From positions 221,501 through 285,500 of the forward strand of contig CAJNDS010000890.1 of NCBI GenBank assembly GCA_905221605.1: a stretch of DNA of 64,000 nt, given 5' to 3'. The translations under genes and the position numbers were made by a program. The notes under the pieces were generated by a model. That model did no database searches. It was not told the origin of the DNA and worked only from the letters and a program-made list of their open reading frames with translations. Below, piece by piece: positions 10,731 through 22,380 of the stretch (positions are counted from its first letter, which is position 1; each line of letters starts with the position of its first letter). This stretch comes from Symbiodinium natans. Lineage: Eukaryota; Sar; Dinophyceae; Suessiales; Symbiodiniaceae.

Positions 10731-11165
10731 GTTTCGGCGCTAAACTATAAAGCCTGACTCCTAAACTATAGACGTTTATAGTTTAGCCGCTAAACTATAA
10801 AGGTTGGCTCCTAAATTATAGACGTTTATAGTTTAGGCGCTAAACTATAAAGAGGGGCTCCTAAAGTATAGACGTTTATAGTTTAGGCGCTAAACTATAA
10901 AGAGTGGCTCCTAAACTATAGACGTTTATAGTTTAGGCGCTAAACTATAAAGAGTGGCTCCTAAACTATAGACGTTTATAGTTTAGGCGCTAAACTATAA
11001 AGAGGGGCTCCTAAACTATAGACGTTTATAGTTTAGGCGCTAAACTATAAAGAGTGGCTCCTAAACTATAGAGGTTTATAGTTTAGGCGCTAAACTATAA
11101 AGAGGGGCTCCTAAACTATAGACGTTTATAGTTTAGGCGCTAAACTATAAAGGTTGGCTCCCAAA
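10731..11165. repeat. 50-bp palindromic satellite, array 3
   Basis: Eight to nine highly similar units. The GTTTAGGCGCTAAAC dyad is intact in nearly all. Confidence 0.95.
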
Positions 11166-12462
11166 TTATAGACGTTTATAGTTTAGGACCATCCGTGGGG
11201 GGTCTCCCAGGATTGGCCTGGACCGAGCTTCAAAATGCGATTTTTTAGTACAGAAATCGATGCCGGAAATGCTGCCTCCAATTTCTGGATTTTGCCTTAA
11301 ACTATAGAGCCCCAAACTCTAGAGCCTAAACTATAAACGTTTATAGTTTCGGCGCTAAACTATAAAGCTTGACCCCCAAACTATAAACGTTTATGGTTTA
11401 GCCGCTAAACTATAAAGGTTGGCTCCTAAACTATAGAAGCGTTTATAGTTTAGGACCATCCGTGGGGGGTCCCCCAGGATTGGCCTGGACCGAGCTTCAA
11501 AATGCGATTTTTTAGTACAGAAATCGATGCCGGAAATGCTGCCTCCAATTTCTGGATTTTGCCCTAAACTATAGAGCCCCAAACTCTAGAGCCTAAACTA
11601 TAAACGTTTATAGTTTCGGCGCTAAACTATAAAGCTTGACCCCTAAACTATAAACGTTTATAGTTTAGCCGCTAAACTATAAAGGTTGGCTCCTAAACTA
11701 TAGAAGCGTTTATAGTTTAGGACCATCCGTGGGGGGTCCCCCAGGATTGGCCTGGACCGAGCTTCAAAATGCGATTTTTTAGTACAGAAATCGATGCCGG
11801 AAATGCTGCCTCCAATTTCTGGATTTTGCCCTAAACTATAGAGCCCCAAACTCTAGAGCCTAAACTATAAACGTCTATAGTTTCGGCGCTAAACTATAAA
11901 GCCTGACTCCTAAACTATAGACGTTTATAGTTTAGCCGCTAAACTATAAAGCCTAAACTATAAAGCCCTAAACTATAGACGCTAAACTATAAACGTCTAT
12001 AGTTTAGAGCCAAAACTATAGAGCCTAAACTATAAACGTTTATAGTTTAGACGCAAAACTATAGAAATCTTTATAGTTTAACCGTGATTTCGGGCAGGTT
12101 TTGGGGTATATATATAATATATTGTCAGTACTGACACCGCTCCACTGCCTAGCGGTGGCACGGCACGCTCTCTGGTAAGACAGTTGAACTGCTGTATAGG
12201 CATATTGTATGTGCGATGCCCATGCAGCCACTTGCTTTGGGCGGCTCGGCTGGTGGGAAAGGAGCGAAGCTCCCCCACCAGCCACGCCTGAGTTTAGGGT
12301 TTAGGGTTTAGGGTTTAGGGTTTAGGGTTTAGGGTTTAGGGTTTAGGGTTTAGGGTTTAGGGTTTAGGGTTTAGGGTTTAGGGTTTAGGGTTTAGGGTTT
12401 AGGGTTTAGGTTTAAGGGTTTAGGGTTTAGGGTTTAGGGTTTAGGGTTTAGGGTTTAGGGTT
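11119..12462. repeat. Segmental duplication of 4861-6244 (offset 6258 bp)
   Basis: It contains three 267-bp units (about 11,124, 11,391 and 11,658), the degenerate edge, the hairpin spacer (12,079-12,291) and the telomere tract (from 12,292), in the same order as copy 1. The internal TTTGGGG run of the copy 1 ITS is absent here, so the two ITS diverged or grew independently. The right end is lost in the gap. Confidence 0.93.
12292..12462. repeat. Interstitial telomeric block (TTTAGGG)n ending in an assembly gap
   Basis: About 24 units, one irregular (TTTAAGGG). It is cut by N at 12,463, so its true length is unknown. Confidence 0.97.
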
Positions 12463-12562
12463 NNNNNNNNNNNNNNNNNNNNNNNNNNNNNNNNNNNNNN
12501 NNNNNNNNNNNNNNNNNNNNNNNNNNNNNNNNNNNNNNNNNNNNNNNNNNNNNNNNNNNNNN
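12463..12562. other. Assembly gap (100 N)
   Basis: Exactly 100 N, which looks like a placeholder of unknown length. Linkage of left and right parts depends on scaffolding. Confidence 0.99.
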
Positions 12563-13126
12563 TTAGGGAAGCTTAGGGAGCCTTAGGGAGTAGTAGGGAG
12601 TATTAGGGAACCTTGGGTTATGTACCCCCCTTGAACCCCCACAAAGCCTAAACCCTAAACCCTAAACCCTAAACCCCCTCCCTTAAGAACACTATAATTA
12701 ACTTAGTACATCAGTAGCCCTAAGCCAGCTGAGTTGGAGGATGTCGGATTGGGGCTCAGCAACCCTAAACCGGAAACCCTAAATCCCAAACCCCAAACCC
12801 TAAACCCTAAACCCTAAACACTAAACCCTAAACCCTAAACCCTACTTATATGCTCACAACCTCGAGGAACGCCCTGCGGCCTCCTCCAGCTCCCAAACGC
12901 GAAGGGCCTGGTTCAAAGGGCTCTGCCGCCTTCCGAGAGGGGGGGGTAGGGTTTAGGGTTTGTTTTAGGGGGGTGTTTTTAGGGTCTTTTTTAGGCGTTT
13001 GTTGCCTTTTTTTTATTTAGTTTTTTTCTTTTTTTCTTAGGGTTTAGGGGGTTGTTTTTGTGTTTTTAGGGGTTGAGGGATTTTAGGGTTTAGGGTTTAG
13101 GGTTAGGTTTAGGGTTTTGTAGCGTT

Positions 13127-13159
<33 letters not shown>

Positions 13160-13430
13160 TTTAGGGTTTAGGGTTTAGGGTTTAGGGCCTTAAGGGATTA
13201 GGGCTTAGGGCCTTAGGGTTAGGGCTTCGGGCTTAGGGTTTAGGGTTTGGGGTTTAGGGCTGTAGGGTTTAGGGTTTAGGGTTTAGGGTTAGGGTTTAGG
13301 GTGTAGGGTTTAGGGTTTAGGGTTTAGTGTTTTAGGGTTTAGGGTTTAGGGTTTAGGGTTTAGGGTTTAGGGTTTAGGGTTTAGGGTTTAGGGTTTAGGG
13401 TTTAGGGTTTAGGGTTTAGGGTTTAGGGCG
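12563..13430. repeat. Degenerate telomeric mosaic
   Basis: Diverged TTAGGGA words follow the gap. C-strand ITS lie at 12,644-12,674 and 12,766-12,843, and a strongly degraded G-strand tract with T-rich stretches at about 12,945-13,080. A long G-strand tract (about 13,085-13,429) grades from mutated to nearly perfect repeats, as if growth was at its right side. Confidence 0.9.
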
Positions 13431-14045
13431 TCTCGCCGCGCCGCGGCAGTAGATGTCATGCGGAGATGGCGCCCCAACACACCCAGGGGGTGTGAGGGGG
13501 CGGCATGTCGCGGCGGCATCTATTGAAGTTGGAGCCACCACAACCAGAAAGGTCGGGTTGTTTTACTTTTCCCACCCCCTGCTTACGCAGGCAGCCACCC
13601 AACTTTTCTCCTTTTAGGGTTTCGGGCTAACGCCCTAAATTCCCACTTCCCACCCCCATGCTTTGATCGGTTGGGTAGGAGGTTGCCGGTGGGACGGCCA
13701 GGGGGCCAGCGGGAGCCACAGGGGGGGCCAGGAAGGCCAGGGCGTGGCCAAGAGGCCCGCCTTGCGGCCCCTGAACACGCTCCGCCAAAAGCCCTGCAGG
13801 AGGGGGCTCCGGAGGAAAGCTCAGGGACCACCTGCAGAAGCCACTTTTGGTATTGCCGGAGAAGGGGGGCGGGGTACCCCAGGCGGGGTACTGCACCGGC
13901 ACTGGAGGTGCAGCTCACGCTCAACACAACTCTTTAGGCTTGCATAGTAAGTCCAAGCGATGGTGTTAATCGCTGTCGGGTGTAGTGCTGGGTCCAGGCA
14001 CCCTAGAAGAGGGTGGGTACGGCCTAAGCAGGCCTGGGTGGGAAT
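13431..14045. other. GC-rich unique island
   Basis: Overlapping frames of 88-114 aa exist on both strands (13,583-13,947), but none has recognisable domains. Overlap on both strands points to GC-rich openness rather than a gene. ITS follows at 14,046-14,113. Confidence 0.4.
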
Positions 14046-14279
14046 TTAGGGTTTAGGGTTTAGGGTTTAGGGTTTAGGGTTTAGGGTTTAGGGTTTAGGG
14101 TTTAGGGTTTAGGGTGTGTGAGGGGAGGGCGCGCTCGGGTGTGAAACACCCCGGGCCGCGCGCTCGCGTTGCCCGTCAACCCACCCTGGCCGCCCAAACT
14201 ATACTCTATTAGGGTTTAGGGTTTATGGAATTTGTTTTCTTGTGCTCTGATCCTTGCTTTGATGCTTTTAAAGTTGCGC

Positions 14280-15215
14280 TGTTTGGGTTTAAGCTGGGGT
14301 TGGGGGTAGCCTCGGCCCTTTTCGGGCCTTCGGCGTGTCAGGGCCCGTAGAGGCCCTTTTTTATTTGAAGGTCAGGGAAACCCTTTGTGCCTGCTCCTGG
14401 ATTCCCCTTCTTTAAGGGCCTCAATTAAGCCTTTTGGTGGCTCTTGGGGCCTTTTTTGGAGGCTTCCTGGGGGCTTTCCTGGCCCTGCCGGGGTAAAATG
14501 AAGGAAAAAACCATCCATTTCAGTACCAAAAAATCGCATTTTTCATTGCGGGCACGGGCATCCTGGGGTCCCCCCTAAGGGCCTTTTGAAGCCTTTTGAA
14601 GCCTTTTGGTGGCTCTTGGGGTCTCTCGGGGCCTTCGGCGTGTCAGGGGCCGTAGACGCTTTATTCATTTGAAGGTCAGGGAACCTATTATTTGTTTTCG
14701 CCAATGAGTATTTCAATCGCTAGGGTTTAAGCTGGGGTTCGGGGTAGCCTCGGCCCTTTTCGGGCCTTCGGCACGTTAGGGCCCGTAGAGGCCCTTGTTT
14801 GCTTGAAGGGCTTTGCGGTGTTAAGGTTTAAGCTGGGGTTCGGGGTAGCCTCGGCCCTTTTCGGGCCTTCGGCACGTCAGGGCCCGTAGAGGCCCTTGCT
14901 GATTTGGTGGCTTGCTGGGGCTTTCCTGGTCTTTTGGGGTGAAATGGAGGGGTGCCCAAAGCCATCGATTTCAGTACTAAAAAACAACATTTTTCATTGC
15001 GGGCAGGGGTGCCTAAAACCATCGTTTTCAATATTCAAAAATCGCATTTTTCATTGTGGGCACGGACAAATCTTGTGGTCCCCCTTCTTTTAGGGGGCCT
15101 TTTGAAGCTTTTGAAGCCTTTTGGTGGCTCTTGGCGCCTCTTGGGGCTTCCTGGGCTTTCCTGGCGCTTCTGGTGTAAAATGGAGTGGCGCGCAAAACCA
15201 TCGATTCCAGTTTAA
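14280..15215. repeat. Two interleaved dispersed repeats
   Basis: Repeat a (AAGCTGGGGTTCGGGGTAGC through CGTAGAGGCCCTT, ~70 bp) occurs near 14,290, 14,727 and 14,828. Repeat b (CCATCGATTTCAGTACTAAA through CGCATTTTTCATTGCGGGC) occurs near 14,511, 14,958, 15,018 and, partly, 15,196. Repeat b is the reverse complement of part of the 267-bp satellite insert (4.9, 10.3 and 11.2 kb). No gene. Confidence 0.8.
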
Positions 15216-15235
15216 AAAAACTCAGAGATGGTACG

Positions 15236-15580
15236 GCCCTCTTCGCCCGGGGGCCCTTTGGCGCGGGGGGCCTTCCTCTAGCCCTGAACCCGCCCCTTCC
15301 ACGCCTCTTGCCAAAAAACTCTTAGCCCTTCGTTGGGGGCCCTATTGGTTCTTGGGTTGGGGGGCCAAGGGCCCGCGGGCCCTTGGCCCGGGGCGCTTGG
15401 CCGCCCCGCCTTCGGGGGCCCTTGGCTTGGAGGCCCTTGGTGCTTGGTTTTTGGGCCAAAGGCCCTTGACTCAAAGGGCCCGTGACCCGGAGGCCCGGGC
15501 TTACGCCCGGGAGGCCCTTCCCCTTGCCCGGGGGGCCCTTGGCCTGGGGGGTCCTTGGCTTCGGGGGCCTTGTTTTGGGG
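15236..15580. repeat. GGCCCTTGG-type GC-rich minisatellite
   Basis: GGGCCCTTGGC and close variants recur every 15-25 bases. The overlapping long frames on both strands (up to 224 aa) reflect stop-poor GC repeats. Confidence 0.75.
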
Positions 15581-16881
15581 TGGCCCCAAAATCCATCAAA
15601 AACCGAATTGAGCAACCAGCCCGGACCCCCTCGCCAGCCTCCTGGTCCGAATCCAGCTACCGGGGCCAGGGGGCCCCCGGGGGGGGCGGGGGCCCGCAAA
15701 CCAAAACCCTGAACCACGTCCAGAAGCAAAGGGTTACGGTTTGGGGTTATACTTTAGCTACGCTAAAGGTGGTCTGGGTGCCGGCCATCCCTTAGCCGGA
15801 GTACTGGCGTTGTCGTAAAAAAGGCCGATGTCCGTTGGCCTGTCCAGGACAGACGGTGAGGCTTAACCCTCACCTTTCCGTTTCTCTTTTCGCTTGGGCG
15901 CTCGGGCCTTACAGCCCTCGGCCGAGCGTTCGGGGTCTGTCGCTCGACGGAAGCGACCCCTCACTTAGTTTAGGGTTTAGGGTTTAGGGTTAGGGTTGGA
16001 GGGGGTTAGGGATGTCCGAACAGCTTAAAGCCATCACAACAGGGTCCAAAACAAAACTTCACGCACAAAAAACTAGACTCAAGATGACTCAAGACAAGAT
16101 AACGTGATCAACAAACCCTACCCAGATGCTTCCTGAGAGAAAGTGCTGTTTAGGGTTTAGGATACAAGCCTCCACTGCTGCCTTGTTGGGGTCATATTAA
16201 AAGTTATCATGTTTATTCCTTATTGGGAATTAATAGGACAAAAATGTAAAAATATAACCAACAAGGACCCAGTCCAGGTGCAGCCCTACATCCTGGCAGC
16301 AGCCCTCCAAGCTGAACTCCGCAACTCCTCAGCTCCAGAGCCCCAACCCTCAACCCGAGGTTCCTAAACCCTAAACCCTAAACCCTAAACCCTAAACCCT
16401 AAACCCTAAACCCTAAACCCTAACCCCCTCGCCTCAACTCCTCAACCCTAAACCCGTTCCGGGTCTGGGCCTGGTGTCGAACACCAAGGAGCTACCGCGG
16501 CCCTCCCACCTGCGGGATTCAAGTGGCTGGTTGAGAGCTTGGGGTTTTGGAGGTCAGGGTTCTAGGATATGGGGGTTTAGGGCTGAGGGCTTTAGAGTTG
16601 GATTCGAGTCTCGCAGCTTAGGAGTAGAGGGATTTCAGGTGAAGGGGGAAGGCCCTCAGCCCCGAAGCCCTAGTTGGGTTTAGGGCTTAAGGTTTGACCC
16701 AATGCCGGAACTCAAAAACCTCTAAACCCTAAACTCTAAAAAAACCCTAAACTCTAAAACCTAAACCCTAAACCCTAAACCCTCAACCCACCAAGCCCCG
16801 GAGTGGTCGAGACAGGCCGAGCGTTTTAGGGAGCTCTGGATTTCAGGGCTTCGGGTTCAAGGCTTAAGGAGCTTTGGGGGG
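15581..16881. other. Islands with small ITS
   Basis: Short ITS lie at about 15,967-15,995 (G), 16,358-16,425 (C) and 16,735-16,795 (C). The rest is unique or degraded telomeric sequence with no convincing gene. Confidence 0.6.
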
Positions 16882-17352
16882 GTTAGGGTTTAGGGTTTAG
16901 GGTTTAGGGTTTAGGGTTTAGGGTTTAGGGTTTAGGGTTTAGGGTTTAGGGTTTCGGGTTTCGGGTTTCGGGTTTCGGGTTTCGGGTTTAGGGTTTAGGG
17001 CTTTTGTGAGCTTTGGGGTTCAGAGGCTTGGGTTTAGAGTTTTGGGCCGTGGGCTGCTGACGTCCGTGACGTGCCCTCGGGGCCCCGGCCACGTTTGCAC
17101 CGTGGCCTCGTCGGACTTCTCGAAGGCGCCGCCCGACCTGCCCAGGGTTTAGGGTTTAGGGTTTAGGGTTTAGGGTTTAGGGTTTAGGGTTTAGGGTTTA
17201 GGGTTTAGGGTTTAGGGTTTAGGGTTTAGGGTTTATGGGTTTAGGGTTTAGGGTTTAGGGTTTAGGGTTTAGGGTTTAGGGTTTAGGGTTTAGGGTTTAG
17301 GGTTTAGGGTTTAGGGTTTAGGGTTTAGGGTTTAGGGTTTAGGGTCTAGGGT
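16882..17352. repeat. Two long G-strand ITS around a 130-bp island
   Basis: 16,882-17,008 includes five TTTCGGG units in a row. 17,143-17,352 is almost pure TTTAGGG. The island between is GC-rich and unique. Confidence 0.95.
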
Positions 17353-18230
17353 TCCAGGGTTCAGGGTTCCAGGGCCCCTGCTGCATGTCATTAGGACCGT
17401 CCAGAAGCGCGCTACTGGTGGGCGACCTGGCAAGCTTCGGCCTGTGGACAAAGGCCTGTACGAATCCCTAAACCCTAAACCCTAGACCCTAAACCCTAAA
17501 CCCTAAACCCTAAACCCTAAACCCTAACCCTAAACCCTAAAGCCTGAACCCTAAACAATAAACCCTAAACCCTAACCCTAAACCCTAAACCTGCTCCCGG
17601 CCTGGCCACCCTTGTCTCCTCGCGCAGCTCCAGGTGCAGGTGCCGGAGAAAGCTCAAGGGCCAAGGCAAGCCAAGGCCTCCTCCATGACTTAGGGAGCTT
17701 AGGGCTTAGGGCTTCGGGTTTAGGGTTTAGAGTTTAGGGTTTAGGGTTCGGGGGTTGGGGAGCTTGAAGGTTTTCCGGGGTGCTAGGGACTTAGGGGTTG
17801 AGGAGTTTTGGAGTTTAAGGGTTTAGAAGTTCAGGGGTTTATGGGTTCAGGGTTCAGGGTTCAGGGTTTTAGGGTTCAGGGTCCCTACTTGGAAGGCTCA
17901 TGGGTAGATATGAGGGGGGGGCATTGCAAGCTGCCGTACCCAGAAGTAGAGTTGGCCTACCGGCAAAGACCCTAAGCCCTAAACCCCCTAAACCCTAAAC
18001 CACACATCCTAAACCTGAACCCCCTAAACCCTAAACGCCTAAACCCAAACGCCTAAACCCTAAACCCTAACCCTACAGCCATATCCCAACCGCGAAGGGT
18101 TCTGGGGCTTGCCTTCTCTTTAAAGAGGCTTAGGGTTCAGGGTGTGAGGTTTCGGGTTGTGGGTTTTAGGGGTTTAGGGTTTAGTGCTTTAAGGTTTAGG
18201 GTTTAGGGTAGTAGGATATCTTCTTCCGGC
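17353..18230. other. Mosaic of C- and G-strand ITS
   Basis: C-strand blocks lie at 17,465-17,590 and about 17,965-18,085; a degraded G-strand block at 17,700-17,880. A solo copy of the recurring ACTTGGAAGGCTCATGGGTA motif lies at 17,887-17,906. No gene. Confidence 0.7.
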
Positions 18231-18700
18231 ATTCTGCCGGATGCCCTGATCATGGATCATGAAGAGACGGTTCGGAGGCCATGGAGGTGTATCATTACGT
18301 AGCTGTGCCGCTGATGAGCACACAGCGCTGAGAGCAGATGATTGCAGCTTCCTTTTTGTCAAGCGGGGAGGTGGACGAGGGGTGAACGATCGACTTGCTG
18401 CGCCGCGGGACAGCTGCTGTCGAAAATGTCACCCGAAAATGAACAGCTTGGACTGCCATGCGCCACAGGCCGGAACTTGCTGCTTGAACTCTGGTGGCTT
18501 CAAGCAATGGAATGAGCCAAGCACACTCAAAGCGGCTCCGATGGCGGAGCGCGATGCTCGCAAGGCCATATTAGGCAGCCAAGATCACGCTGCGTCCGGC
18601 ACTTCACATATCACCTCAGCTGCATTCAAGAACTGCCACCCTGACCGGCCGTGACCCTGGCATGTGAGCACTACCCCACCCCCACGAGCTTGAGAACCCC
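18231..18700. other. Unique island with a 131-aa open frame
   Basis: A plus-strand frame at 18,259-18,654 starts with ATG and is Cys/His-rich (CCRKCHPK, CHAPQAGTCC), but shows no repeated spacing that would define a zinc finger. It ends before the next ITS. A 70-aa frame overlaps it on the minus strand. Not recognised; coding status is doubtful. Confidence 0.25.
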
Positions 18701-18730
18701 GAACCCTAAACCCTAAACCCTAAACCCTAA

Positions 18731-20315
18731 AAACAGATTGCCGAGTGGGCACAGCGCTGCTTCGAAAACCGCAGGCGAGCGAGACCACCCTCCTCGGCTT
18801 CCCAAGGAAAGATGAACGCCACGCTGCGACGCAAGAGTGTTTAGCTTCTCCTGCTTTGAGGTGCTTTTGAGGTTGTTGCTTGTTGTTGCTATTACTATCT
18901 TATTCCATTCCAAAAACAATGGAATTTTGCTCTTCTTATATTCTGATTGATTCTTGTACCTTCTGTTTAAATTTTCCGAGACAATTATATTATTTATCAT
19001 TATACTCTTGTATTCTTCTGCCATATTATTGTGTTCTTCTCATGTGTTACGTTATTATGCTACTTCTCCAGGTTTTCTTGCTGTCAAAGGCACCCACAAG
19101 ATGCACGCAAAGCTGTCGCAGGTTGCAAGCACAGAAACAAAAAGAAAAAGGGCAACCCGCCCTCGGGTTATTTCATCTCCATTATAACGTATGTCCTCTA
19201 CAGAGTTTAGGGTTTAGGGTTTAGGGCTTAAGGTTCAGGGTTTAGGGTTTAGGGTTTAGGGATTAGGGTTTAGGGATATGAGCGGAAGCCCGTGCTGCTT
19301 GACTGTTAGAGCGACACATGCCTCCTAGAGCTCCTAAACCCTAAACCCTAAACCCTAAACCCTAAACCCTAAACCCTAAACCCTAAACCCGACATTCGCC
19401 CTGGCTGCGCCAAAAGCCTCAGCCAGTACCTTGCTCCTAGCTCAGCTCGGGCTTGGGAACGGTTTAGGGTTTTGGGTTTAGGGTTTAGGGTTTAGGGTTT
19501 AGGGTTTAGGGCTTAGGGTTTAGGGCTTAGGGTTTAGGGTTTAGGGTTTAGGGTTTAGGGTTTAGGGTTTAGGGTTTAGGGTTTAGGGTTTATGGCCTGT
19601 GTAATTAGAACTGGTACTTTGGGCAGCTAGTTCTTACCATGCCACTGTTGATCCTGCATTCATTGTGGGCTTGTTGGGGTCGAGCTGGGGCCAATGGGTT
19701 ATGGGTTTCAGGGCTTCAGGGACGCCTTTTCAAAATCAAAGATCTCAATCCTAGCCCCTCGAAGCATGAAGTTTATGGAATCCCAGAGCCCCTTTAAAAA
19801 CCCTAGGAATCCGAGAGCCCTGAAGTCTTCGGAATCCGCCCGGAGCTCTCCACGTCTCATACCCTAACCCTAAACCCCAAACCCTAAAACCCTAAACGCC
19901 TCATTCCCACCAAGGAGCCCGGGTAAGTCCACGGGTACGGGCATGGGTGGCGCGTCAGTCTGGCTGAGGTCGTTGGACATCCGGCCTTGGAGGGGTTTAG
20001 GGTTTAGGGTTAGTGTCACTTGAAGGTTCATGGGAGCTCGAAACGTTCAGCCCTTCACCCTGCCTATGAGTAAGGTTTCGTCATTATCAGTGATGAAGGA
20101 AGCAAGGATAGAAGTGGGCCGTTGCGCCTTGAGATTGAGGGACTTAGGGCAGGTCTTGGGGGAGCGGGGTTCCCGGCTTTGGGCGCAGTGCCTGGGAAAG
20201 TTTAGGGACTATAGTATTATAGGGCTTGGGGTTCAGAGTTTAGGGTTAGGGTTTAGGGTTAGGGTTGAGGGTTTAGGGCTAGGGTTTAGGGCTCAGGGTT
20301 TAGGGTTTAGGGTTT
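18731..20315. other. Islands and ITS, no clear gene
   Basis: ITS at 19,204-19,273 (G), 19,332-19,390 (C) and 19,463-19,591 (G, with CTTAGGG variants). The AT-rich island at 18,840-19,200 has frames of 77-114 aa without recognisable features. A solo CTTGAAGGTTCATGGGAGC motif lies near 20,017. Confidence 0.6.
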
Positions 20316-20421
20316 AGGGCTTAGGGCTGAGGGCTTAGGGCTTAGGGCTTAGGGCTTAGGGCTTAGGGCTTAGGGCTTAGGGCTTAGGGCTTAGGGCTTA
20401 GGGCTTAGGGCTTAGGGCTTA
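20316..20421. repeat. Homogeneous variant telomere array (CTTAGGG)n
   Basis: About 13 consecutive CTTAGGG units, flanked on both sides by canonical TTTAGGG. Confidence 0.95.
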
Positions 20422-22380
20422 GGGTTTAGGGTTTTCGGGTTCAGGGGATTAAGCTTTAGGGTCATGGGGTGGCCGCTGTATGCGACTGTGGCACGTGCAT
20501 TCGTGTTCGATGGCTTGAGGTTTAGGAAAACCATAATAGTCTGCCCTAATCATTGTAAGCATAAACTCGAAACCCTAAACCCTAAACCCTAAACCCTAAA
20601 CCACTGGGAACCTGGCTCGCCACATGCTGATACGCGACCTGCTTGTAGATGTCAGCAGGGGTCACCTCATTCCCGCACCAACTCGGCCAGGCTTTCGGGC
20701 CCCGCTCTGGGTTTAGGGTTTCGGGTTCAGGGCTTAGGGTTTTGGGGTTTTGGGTTTAGGGTTTAGGGTTTAGGGTTTAGGGTTGAGGGTTTAGGGTTTA
20801 GGGTTTAGGGTTTAGGGTTTAGGGTTTAGGGTTTAGGGTTCGGGGAATCATAGCTTGTGTATAGCCTTCCAAACATTCAACCCAAAACCCTAAAAGCCCC
20901 CAACCCTAAAGCTCTAACTCTGCCTGAGGTGGCCCCCAAGCGCGCTGCGCCGCGTTGCAACCCTGATCCAAAGACGCTTCTGACGCAAGCCTGAAACCCG
21001 AGTTTTGAGAGTTCAGGGTTTAGGGCTTCGGGTTTAGAGTCCAGGGTTCAGGGTTTAGGGTTTAGGGTTTAGCCAAAAACTTCCCTAAGCTTCTCTGGTA
21101 ATGCTCCCCCGCTCGGACCCATTTGGAAAGGTTCTGCGAAGCGACGGTAGCAGGCCGGTTTGGGTCCGCCAGGTGTGACAGCTCCTCTGGCAGTTTCGGT
21201 TGCTGCGTGACGCCTCAGTTTCGAGGAGCCCTCAGGGTTTAGGGTTTGGGGTTTAGGGTTTAGGGTTTAGGGTTTAGGGTTAGGGTTTAGGGTTTAGGGT
21301 TTAGGGTTTGGGGTTTAGGGTTTACGGTTTAGGGTTACCCAAAACCCTAAGCCCTAAACCCTAAACCCTGCGGTTAAGAGCTTGGGGGTGTTGAGGGAGT
21401 AGTTACACGGCTTACAGCGGCTGAAGGCCTCTGCGTGGTGAGGTACGTTCAGGGTTCAGGGCCAATTAGGGTTTAGGCTTTAGGGTTTATGGTTTAGGGT
21501 TTAGGGTTTAGGGTTTAGGGTTTAGGGTTTAGGGTTTAGGGTTTGGCTCGAGATCCGCCTTCTGACAACACCCCGCAGCCTTCAAAATTAGAACAGGGTT
21601 TTGGGGGTTACTATATAGTTATGAAGGGACCATCAGGGAATACCACTAGTAATCATTCCGACCTCTATATTAATTGCAAGTACACAGGGGAGCTACTTTC
21701 TTTCTCAGGACTGTTGCGGCCCTGACTGCACCCATCGGGAGGTTGAGGGAAAAGGTGTAGAAACTGGAGGACCCGCCGCCCTCATAGTGCGGCATGCTGT
21801 GGCTGGGCCGGAAACTCCAAATCCTAATCCAGGTTCCCCAAGTGACCTCCCTAAACCCTAAACCCTAAACCCTAAACCCTAAACCCCATAACCTAAACCC
21901 ACCTGGGCGAAGTTATGGAGTAAAGCCCTGAATCTGACAGCTGAGCTTTCTCTGACTCCTTTGTTGGCTTTGGCCCAAAGTCAAAACTCTCTGATGCCCC
22001 AAAAAGCCAGGCGAACGGTTGGGGCCTAGGGTTCTCTGGTTCAGGGTTTAGGGTTGGTCTTTTTGATTCAGGGTGGTTCGGGCTCAAGGGCCGCAGTTCG
22101 CGATCCCGCTTGGAACCCTACCAAGACTCTATCATAAGAAGCACACACATATAAGAACTCCCGACATTGCAAGCAGTAGTGAACCCTATTCCGCCCTAAA
22201 CCCTAAACCCTAAACCCTAAACCCCAAACCCTAAACCCCAAACCCCAAACCCTTAACCCTAAACCCTAAACCCTAAACCCGCACTGCGTTCTCGAAGGCT
22301 GCATCTGACCAAAGCTGCCGGGGTGCGAACAGGTCTCTGCACCAAAGCCCGCTTGCCTGGGAACCACCCTGTTGGGTGTA
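20422..22380. other. ITS mosaic with a dispersed R1 element
   Basis: ITS at 20,565-20,605 (C), 20,709-20,840 (G), 21,236-21,335 (G), 21,343-21,370 (C), 21,478-21,544 (G), 21,850-21,900 (C) and 22,197-22,280 (C). At about 21,338 a G-strand block meets a C-strand block almost directly. No gene. Confidence 0.75.
21584..21676 (+). repeat. Dispersed repeat R1, copy 1
   Basis: About 93 bp beginning AAAATTAGAACAGGGTTTTG with the core AGGGAATACCACTAGTAAT and TTCCGACC. Other copies lie at about 35.8, 45.8, 49.4 and 62.8 kb, all in the same orientation. Confidence 0.85.

Noticed and set aside
12292-12562. A true chromosome end at the telomere tract before the gap
   Set aside because: Sequence continues after the gap with more ITS of both orientations, and many similar tracts exist; only scaffolding could decide.
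15121-15795. A 224-aa GC-rich frame
   Set aside because: Frames are open on both strands across a GGCCCTTGG minisatellite and no domain is visible.
19980-20340. Frames rich in GLGFRV, NPKP or LNPKP peptides (here and in most ITS)
   Set aside because: They are readings of TTTAGGG or CCCTAAA in frame and occur wherever an ITS lacks stops.
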